Source: Nyssa sinensis
Lineage: Eukaryota > Streptophyta > Magnoliopsida > Cornales > Nyssaceae
Reading direction: 5' to 3'
DNA length: 64,000 bases
Assembly (NCBI GenBank): GCA_008638375.1
Contig: CM018035.1
Coordinates: forward strand, 23,014,307 to 23,078,306
The notes beneath the pieces were generated by a model, which worked only from the letters and a program-made list of their open reading frames with translations, did no database searches and was not told the origin of the DNA. Both the position numbers and the translations under genes were made by a program. Shown here piece after piece: positions 1-11,722 of this stretch (its first letter is position 1; each line of letters begins with the position of its first letter).

Positions 1-1019
1 TTTGGGGATATATGTGCATATATATATATATATGCGTGTGTGTAGCGGCGTAGAGAGGAGAACGAAAGTGTGGAGTGAAGCAGTGCGTAGCAACGGATGG
101 CTGCTTCAATCAGTTCAGGGGTTGAGTTTCTTGTACAAGTGGAGGTTATGGATTGGAAAATTGAGAATCCAATTCGGGGAGATGACCACCGAGTTGGATA
201 GGGCTTTGGTGAACAGGGACGATGCGTCCAACTGTGGTGAGAAGGGAGAGAGGAGATTGATGCTACAGCAGATCGTTATATGTATATATATGTGTGTGTA
301 TGTGTGTAAATAGTGCAGCAGGTCGCAGTGTGTGTGCGTAGTGGCCAGGTGTTGCGGCTAATCAGGAGCAGAGACAAGTATTTGTTTATAGTTGTATAGC
401 TTGATTTGTTGTGGTTGAATTGAAGGAGGCACGAAGCAGTAAGAATTTATATATATATCTCTGTGTGTTGTGTAGCGGGGCAGCAAAAGAGATGACATTT
501 TTAGTTGTATGACTTGTTGGGTTGTGGTTTGAATGGAGGGATTCTGTAGCGGCTGCCTTAGCATTGCTGCCTCCTATGAAGAACAGATATTCAAAAGGGG
601 TGAGAGATAAATTGTGCAACTGAACAATGGGTGCAGCAGATCTCTGAGATGTCTAGACAGGTGCAGAAATTGGTCTTGAGAGAACAGGGGAAGCTGCTAC
701 AGGATATTGGGCAAAGGCTTTAGAGTTGAGAAATTGTGGCAGCATGTTTGGAGAAGAAGAGGGCAGCAGAGCAGCAGCTACTATGCGTCAACAACAACAG
801 CAGCGCAAAACAGCAGGGAGAGAGAACAGTGCTCAGCAACAGGGAAGTTTGTTGACCCAGTTGGGCAATATGCATGATTAATTGGAGAGTTTAATTCAGG
901 AGCTGTGGAGACAAACTAATTTTCTGGTTTCCCTGGAACGCTACCCTCTCATGGTGTTAGCTCTGGAGAATGGATAATTCCATGACATGAAACAGGGAGG
1001 CCAATCCAAGTAATTTTCT

Positions 1020-1505
1020 TGAAAATGGGTGCCCTTCACTTTAGGTTCTAGATTTATCAAGGAGTGACGAACTTGGCATTATGCAACCAGTAGCTGGCTG
1101 CCTCCTCAATTTGAAGATTCTCAATTTGAAATGCTACAATTCCATTACTGATGTAGCAATATCAGCTATTGAGGACTCTTGGAGGAATATTTTGTGCTTG
1201 AATTAGAACCATGGGATATGCTTACTAAGAAGAGTCTTAATTGCCATGGATCATACTGTTTTCTACTTGAGGAGCTTGGCTTGACAGATTGTTCTGGCGT
1301 AAATGACTCAAGACTCAATTTTCTGTTTAAATGTTCAAAATTTTTATGCTTAAAATTAGGACTTTGTACAAATATGTTGGACAAGGGATTGGTTTGGATT
1401 GTTTCTAACTGCACAAGCTTTGTGAACTAATTCTATACCGTTGTACGGGAATTGGTAATGAGGGATTAGGTGCTTTATCAAGTGGTTGCAAGAAGTTGGA
1501 AGGGA
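1020..1505 (+). pseudogene. F-box/LRR-repeat protein (FBL3-like) fragment inside LTR A
   Basis: Three-frame reading gives leucine-rich repeats of the plant F-box/LRR type: NLKILNLKCYNSITDVAISA near 1105, LEELGLTDCSGVND near 1268, LKLGLCTNMLDKGLVWI near 1350, and GLGALSSGCKKLE near 1467. The pattern L..L.L..C..(I/V).D.GL repeats at LRR spacing. Stops and frame changes (near 1025, 1200 and 1430) break it, and only about 160 codons of a roughly 650-residue family are present, without the F-box. It lies inside a retrotransposon LTR in the LTR's own sense. The LTR C copy of the family lacks it at the matching place. FBL3 is the best match I recall; another SKP1-interacting LRR protein is possible. 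Confidence 0.65.
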
Positions 1506-2530
1506 AAGTTCTTCAATATCTGATGGATGGGATGATAAAGGGACAGAATCTGTCAAGATCATCATCTGCTAGGGGGAAAAAGGCTGAAGAAGCTAATGAA
1601 ACTGGATTTAAAATGGTGAGCCGACTCGATCAACCTACCGGTGTGTTTTCTTAAACTACTGAGCTGTGGACTGAAGATCAACCTCAAACTCTAGATACAC
1701 AATAATTTGGTTCACGTTTGACTGCAATTCTCCAAAAGGTTGGATATGTTCACATCTAAAGAGCATGATCTTCTGGATGTTGAATCAATTATGATGGCCA
1801 TCAGAATGATGATGCCTAGGATATGTATGGGCGTGGCTAACGACATATTTAGAGGATATCTGTGAATGGAGATAAGTGTGATGTTCAGGTAAGTAACTCG
1901 GACTCCTGACTTGGTGTATATTTTTCGTACTATCTAAATCCATATACTGTACTACTTTATATGCCAAACTGTTTTTTGCATTGTACTATTTTAATGCATA
2001 TGCTTTCATGCATACTTGTTGTACTGCATTACTTGCGGCATGATTCTGTTCTATCTTGCCTTCTAATATATCCTGTTGATTCTATTCGGGTCTGTTTTTC
2101 TGTCACCCACTGTCACGACCCTGAAACCCACCTTGTGCGGATCTCGTATCGTGTCCGCCACCCTTCAGCCGAGGCCTTAGGGCAAGGCTCACATAAGCAA
2201 CAGTATCGAACAGCGGTGCGGCCTGTGGTTGCAGGAAGCGTGAAAATTTTTTTCTTTTCTTTTCTTCTTTTAAAATTTGCACGTCTGTCCAGTGCTACCG
2301 CTCTTTACATTGCGGTACATATGATAATAAAATCAGAGCATACTAAAATTTAAAGTTTTATATACATTACATATTCGGTTGCCTCTCGGGCTTAGGTTTA
2401 TATCTTCCAAAATCTCCTACATCTACAATTTGATCAGCTACAAGTCCTAAATACATCAAAATCCTGATGCAAATGGAGCCGCTAATCGTCAATCCTCAAA
2501 TAGGGCAAGGCTCCCATTCATCATCAATAC

Positions 2531-3519
2531 CTGAAAAAAATGTTAGGGAATGGGGTGAGCTTCGAGAAGCTCAGTGAGTAATTCCTGCATCTGTCATAGG
2601 GTTTTCAATTGGCAGTGGTTTCGCACATGGGAGTTTATAAAATACACACTACCAATTGTTCGTACATTTGAACATAGAGTACATGCACTTTTCATAAGGA
2701 TAGCTTTGAAACATTTAAAGTATTCAAGCTAGATAAACATTCCTTTAAACAGAGTATATGCATTTCAACATATAAACATGAATAATAAAATGGGGGTAAA
2801 AACCTGTTCCCATTTTCCAAAGCGTTACTTCAAAACATATAAACATTGTATAGTGAAAATGGGGGTAAAAACCTGCTTCCATTTCCAAAAAGTGTTACTT
2901 CAAAATATATAAGCATTGCATAATGAAAATGGGGGTAAAAACCTGCTTCCATTTCCAAAACGTTTGTCATCTTTTCTCTTTAATTAGGTGGAATTCGTTT
3001 CGAACCAGACTCTCATTTTACGTATACGTGGAGATATCTCATTGCCTGTGGGATTAGATCTTGCTACCAGGCATTTCACATGACAGGTCAATTGAGTTCC
3101 GAAGATACTCAAAATCCTGACTATGTGTTGATGCACATGATAGGTCCGTTGAGTTCCGTACAACCCACAACTCTACCTATGTGCTTATTATTATCTTGCA
3201 AAACATTTGTTATATGGCTGCATTAAATAAATACTTTTCAAGAGTATTAAAGCAATAATGTTCAGGACTTTATGATAAAATGTTCAATTATTTGGAACAA
3301 AAACTTCAGAATATGTAGACATGTTAAAGACTTTCAAAGAAGACAGTAATAGAAATCATTCATTGAGCCTGTCACAATAAGATTTCTAAGAACGGAATAT
3401 TTAAAACAAGAATCATGAAATATGGAATTTAACATTCAATGCTTTAGATATCTTAAAGTTTTAAAACATCATTTAAATCGTGGAGTTAAAATCTCCACTT
3501 CAAATGCAGGGTTACTCAC
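2531..3519 (-). promoter_or_regulatory. Putative leader intron of LTR B
   Basis: On the minus strand the donor is CTAAG|GTGAGTAAC (GT at 3519-3518). The acceptor is CCCTAACATTTTTTTCAG|GTA (AG at 2532-2531). It includes a CTAAC branch-point-like sequence and a long T tract. The hairpin GAGCTTC-GA-GAAGCTC is at 2557-2572. Intron length would be 989 bp. Confidence 0.5.
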
Positions 3520-3740
3520 CTTAGTCCTTAGGGTTGATGCTAATATTGCTCCGCCTTTCCTTCCTCCTCTGTAGATCCTAAACAATACATAAATAATCTA
3601 TTAACTTCATAGGTACTTCAAATATCTTAAACACTATTCTCTTAACGTATACTTTTCTGATAGCTTCAATAAATTGAAAGGTTCGATGTTATACTTGATT
3701 TATTTATGTGTCATATTTTTTCATACTTCATTTCATAATA

Positions 3741-3930
3741 CGGACCTCACCACTAAATCTGGAACGTTGAAGAAAGTCAATTTAGACTTTCCTGGCTTTT
3801 AATTTGGCTTCGGGCACGTTAGGGGCAATTTAGTAATTTACAACTTAACGTGTCCTAATTTTTGGGATCCCGTCTCATGAAACGGACTTCGCCATTGGGT
3901 TCGGAACGTCCAAAATAGTCAAAATCCACT
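3741..3930 (-). repeat. Duplicated CCATTG/GAACGTC module in LTR B
   Basis: Two related blocks about 140 bp apart (3741-3780 and 3882-3925) share the + strand pattern CGGACYTC-CCA-TG and GGAACGT-AA-A-AGTCAA. The same module, also repeated, is in LTRs D, E and G, always in the same sense relative to the LTR. The function is unknown. Confidence 0.65.
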
Positions 3931-6074
3931 ATTGGTTTACTTTATTTGGACTTCGTTTGCTTCATTATGGCCTATGAGCAATTTCGTAATTTTTGTATTT
4001 AAATATTATTAATTTAATATAAATTTAATTTTAGGTTGGGCCACAGTAAAATTTTCCAGAATTTCTGGGGTCAAAATACAATTTCTTAAACTTCCGGACT
4101 AAACCAATGGGTTCAGTTTCATTGTCACTAAACCGGTCTGGTTGTAATTGAACCAATCCGGTTCGATTGGTTCGACACATAATGCTGACGTCATGATGAC
4201 GTCAGCCCTAACGTTTTAAACGTTTAAACGTTGTCGTTCTAATAATGCGGTGGACCTACTCTCGTCCTGACACGCGTCTGAGTCAAGTCATGTGACTCGA
4301 TCCAAACAGTGAGTTGACTCATCGTCTTCCTCACCAAATTAAGCACGGTTGCCCTAATTCTGGGTTTCGAATTTTCCTAATTTTGTGCATTTTGAACCAC
4401 TGTTTTCCTCTGCTATTTATTCTAAACAATTCCTAAAGAATCAAAGAACAGTTTAGCATTGATCTAGGGTTCTAGTTTGTACTCCTAGTCGTGTTTTGGA
4501 AAACGATAATCAAACCTGCCACTTGACCTACAACTCAACAATAAACCGTCATCTCACCACCATTTTTAATGGGGTTGGGTTTTATGTGATCCTTAAGGCA
4601 TGTAGTTTCAGTCCCTATTCTTAAAATCAAGTCTAAGAGTGTAAAACTAGAGTTGAGTTTTGAGATCGAAACCTGTAACTAAGGTTTTGGGGTCCAATCT
4701 TTTAGGTTTTGGATTGTGGACTAGTGTTTTGGGAACCCTAATAAGGTCTAGTTTAAGCCCCAATACACTAATTTAGGTTCGGTTCAAACTAAATCAGACC
4801 TGCACTTAAAATTTCAGAATTTTTGTTCCAACTATACCTCAGATTTTCTCACTCGATTTCAAATGGTTTTCATTCGTTTCTTTTGCAATTTAAAGCTTCC
4901 ATTATACATAATAAGATCCTACTATTGCATGCTTTTAAATCTAAACAAATTAAACACAATTCAATCAAAATTTACCTGTTTACTGTTTCTCAGAATTTTC
5001 GTTTTCTTTCTTCCTCCTTCAGACTTTCTCTCTCTTGCTTTGAATTCTAGTTCTCTTCTAATTCCAATGTTCAGAGACTCTTAAGTATATATATTTTGAT
5101 GGTCTAAGCAACATGCATGTTGCATGCAGCATTTTGGAGGCATGGCTGTGCCACCTGTTGGCAACCATTGTTGCATGGTGTACACCTAGGCTGTGTTCAC
5201 ATGGCTGCCGACCAACATCCCTCAATATGGAGAACAGCTATATGGCTGTATCTCCCACTGATATTTTTTTTTTATCCCTTTCCTTATATTCTATTACTTC
5301 TTCATTTCTTTTATTACTTTACTTTGTGTATATATATATATATATATATATACATATAGGTACATTTGGTAGCCGTACACGTGTGTGTATATATATATAT
5401 ATAAGTGTATCTCATAATTTATAATTATATTGGTTTTCATACTTGTATTATTTTATATTTTATTTTTATTTATTTTGTATAATGATGTTATTATTACTTT
5501 TTGCTTCATTTATTACGAATGTTCAGGCTTAAATTTTATACCCGTACCTTAGGTTAGCAATGACAACATAAAATTTTATGAGACCACCAAAACAAGTTGA
5601 TGATTGCAATGAAAGTGATGCTCAGTCGTCCTGGGTTTCTAGGACTTTTACTGAAAGTTCGCGTATTGAAGTTTGAAACTGTATCCGTTATGACACTTCG
5701 TTGGGTCGGGGTGTTACACCCGCGCTTTGGAGTCTGATTTGATTCTATTTGATATGTTGAATCTTACTCTGAGCCCACTACAGGATTGAGTGGTTTTATG
5801 CCAGGGAATGAATGGCTGGCTATGAGGCGTGGTGAACTCAACATCCTTTCCTATCTGTATGATTGGCATTTTGTTTCTGTCCCACTCAATTCTGTTCTGT
5901 TCCGCTCTGATACTAGGATGGCTGGCTATGAGGCGTGGTGAACTCAGCATCCTAGTACTCAGACATTTGTTCAGTTCTGATCTGTTATGTTCTGATCTGT
6001 CTGATCTGTTCTGATCTTTTTGGGCTATCTGTTCTATTTTAGCTGTATTGTTCTATCTGAGCTGCATTTGAGCA

Positions 6075-6075
<1 letters not shown>

Positions 6076-6118
<43 letters not shown>
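6076..6118. repeat. (CA)n(TA)n microsatellite
   Basis: A CA run is followed by a TA run inside LTR A. The matching place in LTR C (about 24796-24824) holds a pure TA run. Confidence 0.95.
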
Positions 6119-6119
<1 letters not shown>

Positions 6120-6980
6120 GAACTAATTTGAAACCCATGGCAGGAATCTATGTTACTTACTGAGCTTGTTTAAGCTCATTCCATTTATTTAACATTTTTC
6201 AGGATATAACTCTATTGGACTAGAAGGTATAAAGAGATGATACTAGTAGGCTGTGAGACATTTCAAATACGGATCTGATGGCATAGATTTGTAGAGACTT
6301 GGATTCTAGTGGATTGACTCAAGCTACTCAGGTGAGTGATATGACATAATTGATATGATTGTTGTGTACTGGATATATTGGGACATGGCTCTTGATATTG
6401 GTACTCTAGAGAGACTAGTCATGCTCTGTGTTATATGACTGGTTATAGATGCACTCTGTGGCTAGAGTCAGCAGTTGTTTGGATTTAGACTTACTCTGTG
6501 GTACATACTTATGTGTTATATAGTTGAGTTGCGTTTCCGAGATAAAAGGGTTTTAATTTTCGCTCTTCTGACCCTACATTTGGAATGCAATTCATCGTAA
6601 GGTTTAGAAGTTTGCCTTTGGTTGGTCGCATTGTTGGTCGGGAAATCGGTAAGGCGGCTAACTAGCATCACATCTTCGGCATCCGCGTAGGGTGGGGTGC
6701 GGGATGTGACAAATTGGATCTCAACTTGCTACATAATCAATGCTACTAACATGCAACAACTATCAAATATAAATAGCAGAAGACTTAAACAAATAAATAA
6801 AAGTTACATGTGATATATATAAGGTTCTCAAAATACAGACTATAAAATTCTTTAACAACTATTTGTCCCCAAGACGTGGATGACATAAGAGAACTACAAG
6901 ACTTGTACTATGTATTACACTGCAACTTCAAAAGAAATGTCCACTTCTAGCTATCAGGCTCTTTGGTCTGTTCTCGATAC

Positions 6981-7854
6981 CTGTGCCTAAAAATAAATGT
7001 AGTATCTATATGAACTATGAAAACTCAGTAAGTAGTCCTTTTCTCTGCAATGTGTACAAGTGTATATAGAAGTGCTAGCCAGTCAATGAATATATAACTA
7101 AATATCAGATGATAGAAGCTCAAATAATAAGGAAATGAATATGCTCTACTAACAATGTCATACTGCTACAGTCATGAGCTATATCAAGTATGAAATGTAA
7201 GCACTCAAATGAAAGCTATAAAGTCTCATGATCATTCATATTAATATAACATGATCAACCTATGACAATCAACAATAGAGGATAGTGATATCAACAAAAA
7301 GAGATGCACTCGTGGGGCCCGAAAATCTCCTGAGCTCGTATTCAGTTCCACACGGGCTCTCTGAAATACTTCTTTGTATACAATGTGACTTTACGTCCCA
7401 TGCCTCACATAGCAACGTAGCAAATGTTCCACTCAAAACCCTGACCCAAAGGTCATAAACAGCATCAGATGGAGTTGTGACTGAGCACAAATTCGGCACT
7501 AATAATATATCTGGATCATGCTATGTTACACGAAGAGTATAATGAAATCATAATTGATTCTAGACAATCTGACGTAACGATAGTTTTCTAGGCTATGGTT
7601 ACTAGACTGCTTCGAACATAACTGTTTGGCCCTCACGGCCCTAGGTACAAGTGTACAAAAATGAGTCTATGCACAAGTGTACAATCATGATCGAGATATA
7701 TATAGAAATCAATAAGTGCTTCCCACATGATAGGGCAATATCAATGTGGCTCAATAAATACTGGTATGTGTAGAATACATGCAATAGGCAATATACAAAA
7801 GAACTATTGACATGGCTTGGAAAGTAACACATGTAGAGATCAATTTTTACTTAC
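6981..7854 (-). promoter_or_regulatory. Putative leader intron of the E 3' LTR
   Basis: The minus-strand donor is AAAAG|GTAAGTAAAAA (GT at 7854-7853). The acceptor is TTATTTTTAG|GCACAG (AG at 6988-6987, or six bases further at 6982-6981). The equivalent donor in the right LTR is at 29767; its acceptor near 28902 has changed. The hairpin is weak here. Confidence 0.4.
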
Positions 7855-8010
7855 CTTTTACTATCTCTAAAATAGAAGGTCTAGACTACCTTCTCCTTGC
7901 CCTTCGGTGTTCCTAAGATTCATAAAATACGTTTCAATCCATCGCCACATGAATTATGCTATTCATCAAATTTTATGCCTTTATCCTATAAGTTTCTCTT
8001 TTACTAAAAT

Positions 8011-8197
8011 AGACTCTACTATTGAATCTGGAACGTTCAAGAAAGTTAGTTTAGGCTTTCGTGAAACTCAATTCGGACATCTGTATTAAAAAGGGCAAAA
8101 CGGTCATTTCGTACTTTTACATGTCTTTATTTTTCAAGACCTCGTCTCGTAAAATGGACCCCTCCATTGGCTTTAGAATGTCCGACACGTAAGGAAA
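8011..8197 (-). repeat. Duplicated CCATTG/GAACGTC module in the E 3' LTR
   Basis: Two blocks (8011-8060 and 8151-8197) correspond to the module in LTRs B, D and G. The right-hand LTR copies are at 29921-29970 and 30061-30105. Confidence 0.6.
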
Positions 8198-8330
8198 ATA
8201 CTATTCATTTACTATTTTTGGACTACGTCTTAATTTCCTTAATTAAGTTAATTTATTTAATAAATTAAATAAATAAATTAATTATAAATTTTATATATAT
8301 ATATATATATATTGCGGTTCCTTGTGTCAC

Positions 8331-8405
8331 AAGGGCCTCAGTGGCCCAGTGGCTTGGGTTGGACCCCTCTCCTATTAGGTCACAAGTTCAAATCGTAGGG
8401 GCAGC
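8331..8405 (+). other. tRNA-like (SINE-like) A-box/B-box module, antisense in the E 3' LTR
   Basis: TGGCCCAGTGGC (about 8341) fits a pol III A box. AGTTCAAATC (about 8391) fits a B box, about 45-50 bases downstream. There is no folded cloverleaf or intact tRNA. It looks like a tRNA-derived SINE head fixed in the LTR. The second copy is at 30235-30312. Confidence 0.45.
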
Positions 8406-9482
8406 ACCCTTGCGCATTTTTTTTCTTAAACTGTTGAAGCCAAACAACGAATAAGACCAATTCAAGGATAAGGTATCCCAACCTTGTTCTGCATAACCCA
8501 ATTTGATTTCAAACATTGTAACCAAACAATCCAATTTCGACTTTTAATTTAAAACAGTCGCCCACCTGAACGACGCAGTATCATCCCATTTAGACACCAA
8601 ACGACACCGTCTTGGAGAAACCCTATTCATTATCTTCCCCTATCTTTTTGGTGAAGGTCCGGTAGGGTTCTGTCGCCTTCTCCGGCGACGGCGACCTTTT
8701 TTTGGCCAATTTTCACTCTTTTTTAAATGCGATCCTCTTCCATTTTTTATGAGGGTTTCATTTCTAGGTTTAGTTTTTCATTTAGTTCCTCAAATCTTCG
8801 CGAAATAAGAGAAAACAATGGCTCCGGCCAACTGTATTTCTTTCATTTTATGTCTAATTCTTAACTCTTTTCATTCATTCTTTTTCCAAATCTTGTTTTT
8901 GCACTTTGTAGGATTACTTCTAGGTAGATTAGATAAAGTTTCATGCACAAAATATAAATGACCCAAATTATTCTAACAACCTGTAACTAGGGTTTTCTAC
9001 CTCATTTCTGCATCATTTTTTCTAATTTTTCTTGAAACTTAATCCTCCTTCTTTGTTCCACAAGGTCCTATATTTTAAATTAACTATCATGCCTTTGAAA
9101 ATTAAAGAATAGAAACCAAGCATTACATACCTTTTTTGAGTTTTTCTTGTTGCAGTCCCTCTTTTCTTTTTCCTCCCTTCTTGGTTCAAGCTTCTAAATT
9201 TTATCTAATGTTTCATAGCTTCTCTAACTTAGCCTTTCTTTTCTGATTTTCTTTCTAATGCACACCTGTATATATAGACCCAACTCTCCACTGCCTTGGT
9301 CATTCATTCTCTATCTCCTCTCGGTTTTCCCCCCCTTCAAGCCCTTTTTCTTGACTTTTATTCCCTGATCTTTTCTTTTCTTTTTCTGTTTTCTTTTCTT
9401 CCATTAGCTTAGGATATTTATATAGTATATGTATATAATATCCTACACGTACATGCTACACATGCACTAACTGACACTCACA

Positions 9483-9518
<36 letters not shown>

Positions 9519-9963
9519 TGCATGCTGCTTCTCACTCCCTTTTCTTATATTTTCTTTTATTTAAAATACATGTATATGTATATATGTGAATATATCTTTA
9601 ACCGTACATACATAACTTATGTACATGTAGTATATGATTATGTATATACACATATATACTCTTATATGTATACATATATCAATTTCTATATCCATATGCA
9701 TACACTCATTTTTAACAACCTATACATATACGTATACGTATACATGCATGCATCGGCGTACATACGCATTATGAGGCTCGGTCTTGGGTTGCTCAAGCGT
9801 CGCCCGACACTGACTGTATACTTGACACCATTCACATTCCAAAATCAGTTCAGTCCACATGATATCATGATATAGAGCCTTAATAGCTCGAGTTATAACT
9901 GATAGTACACTATGCGACCCGGCCTACCTCAGTTTACGTGCTAACCCGGGTCAAGGTATTACA

Positions 9964-9981
9964 TTTTTTTCCCCCTTAAAA
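9964..9981 (-). other. Polypurine tract of chromovirus E
   Basis: On the minus strand it reads TTTTAAGGGGGAAAAAA, immediately before the LTR start TGTAATACC. It primes plus-strand DNA synthesis and fixes the 3' LTR boundary at 9963. Confidence 0.85.
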
Positions 9982-10029
9982 TAAGTTTGTCCCCAAACTT
10001 AGTACATACTAGGGTGAAAGATATACCTA

Positions 10030-11229
10030 CTAAGATGAAAATAACTGAGGATACTTGGCGCGCATGTCGTCCTCTCGCTCCCAAGTAGCTTCCTCTATCT
10101 GGTGGTTCTTCCACAGAACTTTGACTAAAGGGATAGTCTTGTTCCGTAGAACCTAATCTCGACGGTCCAGAATCTGCACTGGATGCTCTATATAACTTAA
10201 ATTCTCCTGGACGTCTAATGGCTCATGCTCAATAATCTGATCTGCACTCTGTACACATTTCCTCAACATCGAAACATGAAATACATTGTGTACATGTGCT
10301 AACTCTAAACTCAAGACAAGCTAGTAGGCTACTGGCCCTGACCCTTCCCATAATCCTGAAAGGTCCAATGTATCTCGGCCCTAGCTTTCCCCTCTTGCCA
10401 AACCTCACTACACCCTTCATAGGTGATACCTTCAAAAACACGTACTCACTTACTGCGAGCTCCAACTCTCGTCTGTGAGCATTAGCATAGCTCTTTTGTC
10501 TGCTCTGAGTCGCTAGTAGATGCTGTCAAATTAGCTGTATCTTCCCTGTAGTCTGCTCCACTATCTCTAACCCATAAAGCTTCCTCTCTCCCACCTATGT
10601 CCAACACAAGGGTGATTGGCACTTCCTGCCGTATAATGCTTCATATGGCGCCATAGCAATAGTAGCTTGGAAGCTATTATTGTAAGTGAACTCTACCAGT
10701 GGCAACTGATCTTTCCAACTTCCCTTGAAGTCTATGACACAGAACCGCAACAAGTCTCTAGAGTCTGTATCGTCCTCTCTGACTGTCCGTCAGTCTCAGG
10801 ATGATACGCTGTTCTAAGACTCAGTTCCGTGCCCATAGCTCGCTATAGACCTCTCCAAAATCGTGATATGAATCGTGGATCCCGATTAGATATGATCGAT
10901 ACCGGGACTCTATGAAGTCTAACGATCTCTCTAATGTACAACTCTGCTAGTCGCTCCAAGGTTTGTGTCATCTTCGTTGCCAGAAAATGAGTTGTCTTGG
11001 TCAGTCGGTCAACAATGACTGAGATAGAATCACTCATTCTTAATGTCTTTGGCAACCCAGACATGAAGTCCATCGTAATGTGTTCCCACTTCCACTCGGG
11101 TATAGGTAGAGACTGCTAGAAGTCCTCTGGGCTTCTAATGCCCTACCTTGATCTGCTGGCACTTGGCACATCGTGCTATGTACTCAGCTATGTCACGCTT
11201 CATCCCAGACCACCAATAAGTGCTTCTGA
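10030..11229 (-). pseudogene. Integrase and chromodomain of chromovirus E
   Basis: Minus-strand reading gives the zinc-binding tail (ARCAKCQQ near 11165), then the catalytic core MDFMSGLPKT (11073) with its first Asp, SNRDPRF (10890) with the second, and APYEALYGRKCQSP (about 10630). It then gives the GPFRI-type C-terminal domain (10370) and a chromodomain ending WEREDDMRAKYPQLFSS before the stop at 10032-10030. It inserts element DNA into chromatin. Stops at about 11110, 10840 and 10465 and several frame changes kill it. The first codons of the integrase zinc finger continue on the far side of the CACTA insertion at 21376. Confidence 0.9.
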
Positions 11230-11254
11230 CATCACTACAAAAAATAACAGTTTT

Positions 11255-11556
11255 AGTGAACGCACAGTATTAGCGACGCACACTGTGCGTCGCTAAAAGT
11301 GACATTTGGCGACGCACAGTGTCACTTTTAGCGACGCACACTGTGTGTCGCTAATAAAGCTGAAAAAAATTAATAAAAAAAAAGGTTTGCCGCCAAATAT
11401 TGGCGCCTAAGTATTGGCGACGCCCTGGTGGCATTTAGCGACGCACCTGTGCGTCGCAAATAGTCAATTTCGAGGACCTCGCGTCGCAAATTTGACAGAC
11501 GGAGTATTAGCGACGCGCATTGGGGTTATTAGCGACGCACGGTGTGCGTCGCTAAT
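11255..11556. repeat. Left subterminal repeats of the CACTA element
   Basis: Several copies of TTAGCGACGCAC and its complement GTGCGTCGCTAA, often head to head so that a copy folds on itself. In En/Spm elements such subterminal motifs are TNPA binding sites; that role is inferred here. Confidence 0.85.
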
Positions 11557-11722
11557 AATCCCATATATATATTCTCGATCTGCGCCGTTTCCAAACCCTC
11601 TTTCTCTCACAAACCCTATTTCTCTCTCACAGCGCCGTTTCCATCCATTTCCATTGTTTCCAAAGGGATTGAAGCTTGAAAGTGAAGGGGAAAACACATC
11701 ACTGAGTTCACGAAGCCCATCA
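11557..11722 (+). promoter_or_regulatory. CACTA promoter and untranslated first exon
   Basis: A TATA-like CCATATATATATTCTC (11560-11575) directly follows the subterminal repeats. Then comes a CT-rich leader and a good splice donor CATCAG|GTAAACAC (GT at about 11723). The En/Spm promoter likewise lies next to its subterminal repeats. Confidence 0.5.

Larger units (their letters stand above)
2111..5718 (-). mobile_element. Solo LTR B nested in LTR A
   Basis: The ends are TGTCACGACCC at 2111 and GGGTGTTACA ending at 5718. Flanking bases CCCAC (2106-2110) and CCCGC (5719-5723) look like a 5-bp target duplication with one mismatch. The two sides of A rejoin across it when compared with copy C. 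It has no coding capacity, primer site or polypurine tract, so it is a solo LTR of 3608 bp. Minus orientation is inferred because gypsy LTRs here start TGTAA and end TGACA in their own sense. LTR D (35118-38368) is the same family; they share the 3741-3930 block and CCGGTT-rich pseudo-palindromes near 4130-4175. Confidence 0.85.
1889..6202 (+). promoter_or_regulatory. Putative leader intron of LTR A (split by LTR B)
   Basis: The donor TTCAG|GTAAGTAACTCG is at 1884-1900. The acceptor TTAACATTTTTCAG|GAT ends at 6202. A hairpin GAGCTT-GTTT-AAGCTC (6162-6177) sits just upstream. Without the nested LTR B the intron would be about 706 bp. The same arrangement recurs in the other LTRs of the window. 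Splicing is inferred from sequence only. Confidence 0.5.
1..6711 (+). mobile_element. LTR of gypsy-like family A, left end outside window, interrupted by LTR B
   Basis: The right end reads GGGATGTGACA at 6701-6711. Reversed and complemented, this matches the left end of the insertion at 24202 (TGTCACATCCC), which is complete and 3676 bp long. Pieces 1-2110 and 5719-6711 match the reverse complement of 24202-27059 in order, with unalignable patches. The first few hundred bases of the LTR should lie left of the window. It may be solo or the 3' LTR of a larger element. Directly right of it, at 6712, the E LTR starts about 57 bp short of its expected end, so A was probably inserted into E. The family is assigned by copy-to-copy similarity; gypsy-type is inferred from its TGTAA...TGACA ends. 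Confidence 0.8.
6712..9963 (-). repeat. 3' LTR of chromovirus E
   Basis: 6712-8629 matches 28625-30538 closely, including the A-box/B-box module and the AT run. It ends GGTATTACA at 9963, next to the polypurine tract. Its left tip (about 57 bp, corresponding to 28569-28625) is missing where LTR A begins. The section 8630-9963 is absent from the right LTR. It contains a (CA)n run at about 9484-9512 and a TA-rich stretch at 9560-9760. No coding region is seen. Confidence 0.85.

Noticed and set aside
5113..5424. Open frame with Tyr-Ile runs, and similar frames at 9522-9875, 33256-33492 and 38100-38391
   Set aside because: They encode only microsatellite or AT-rich low-complexity peptides inside LTRs.
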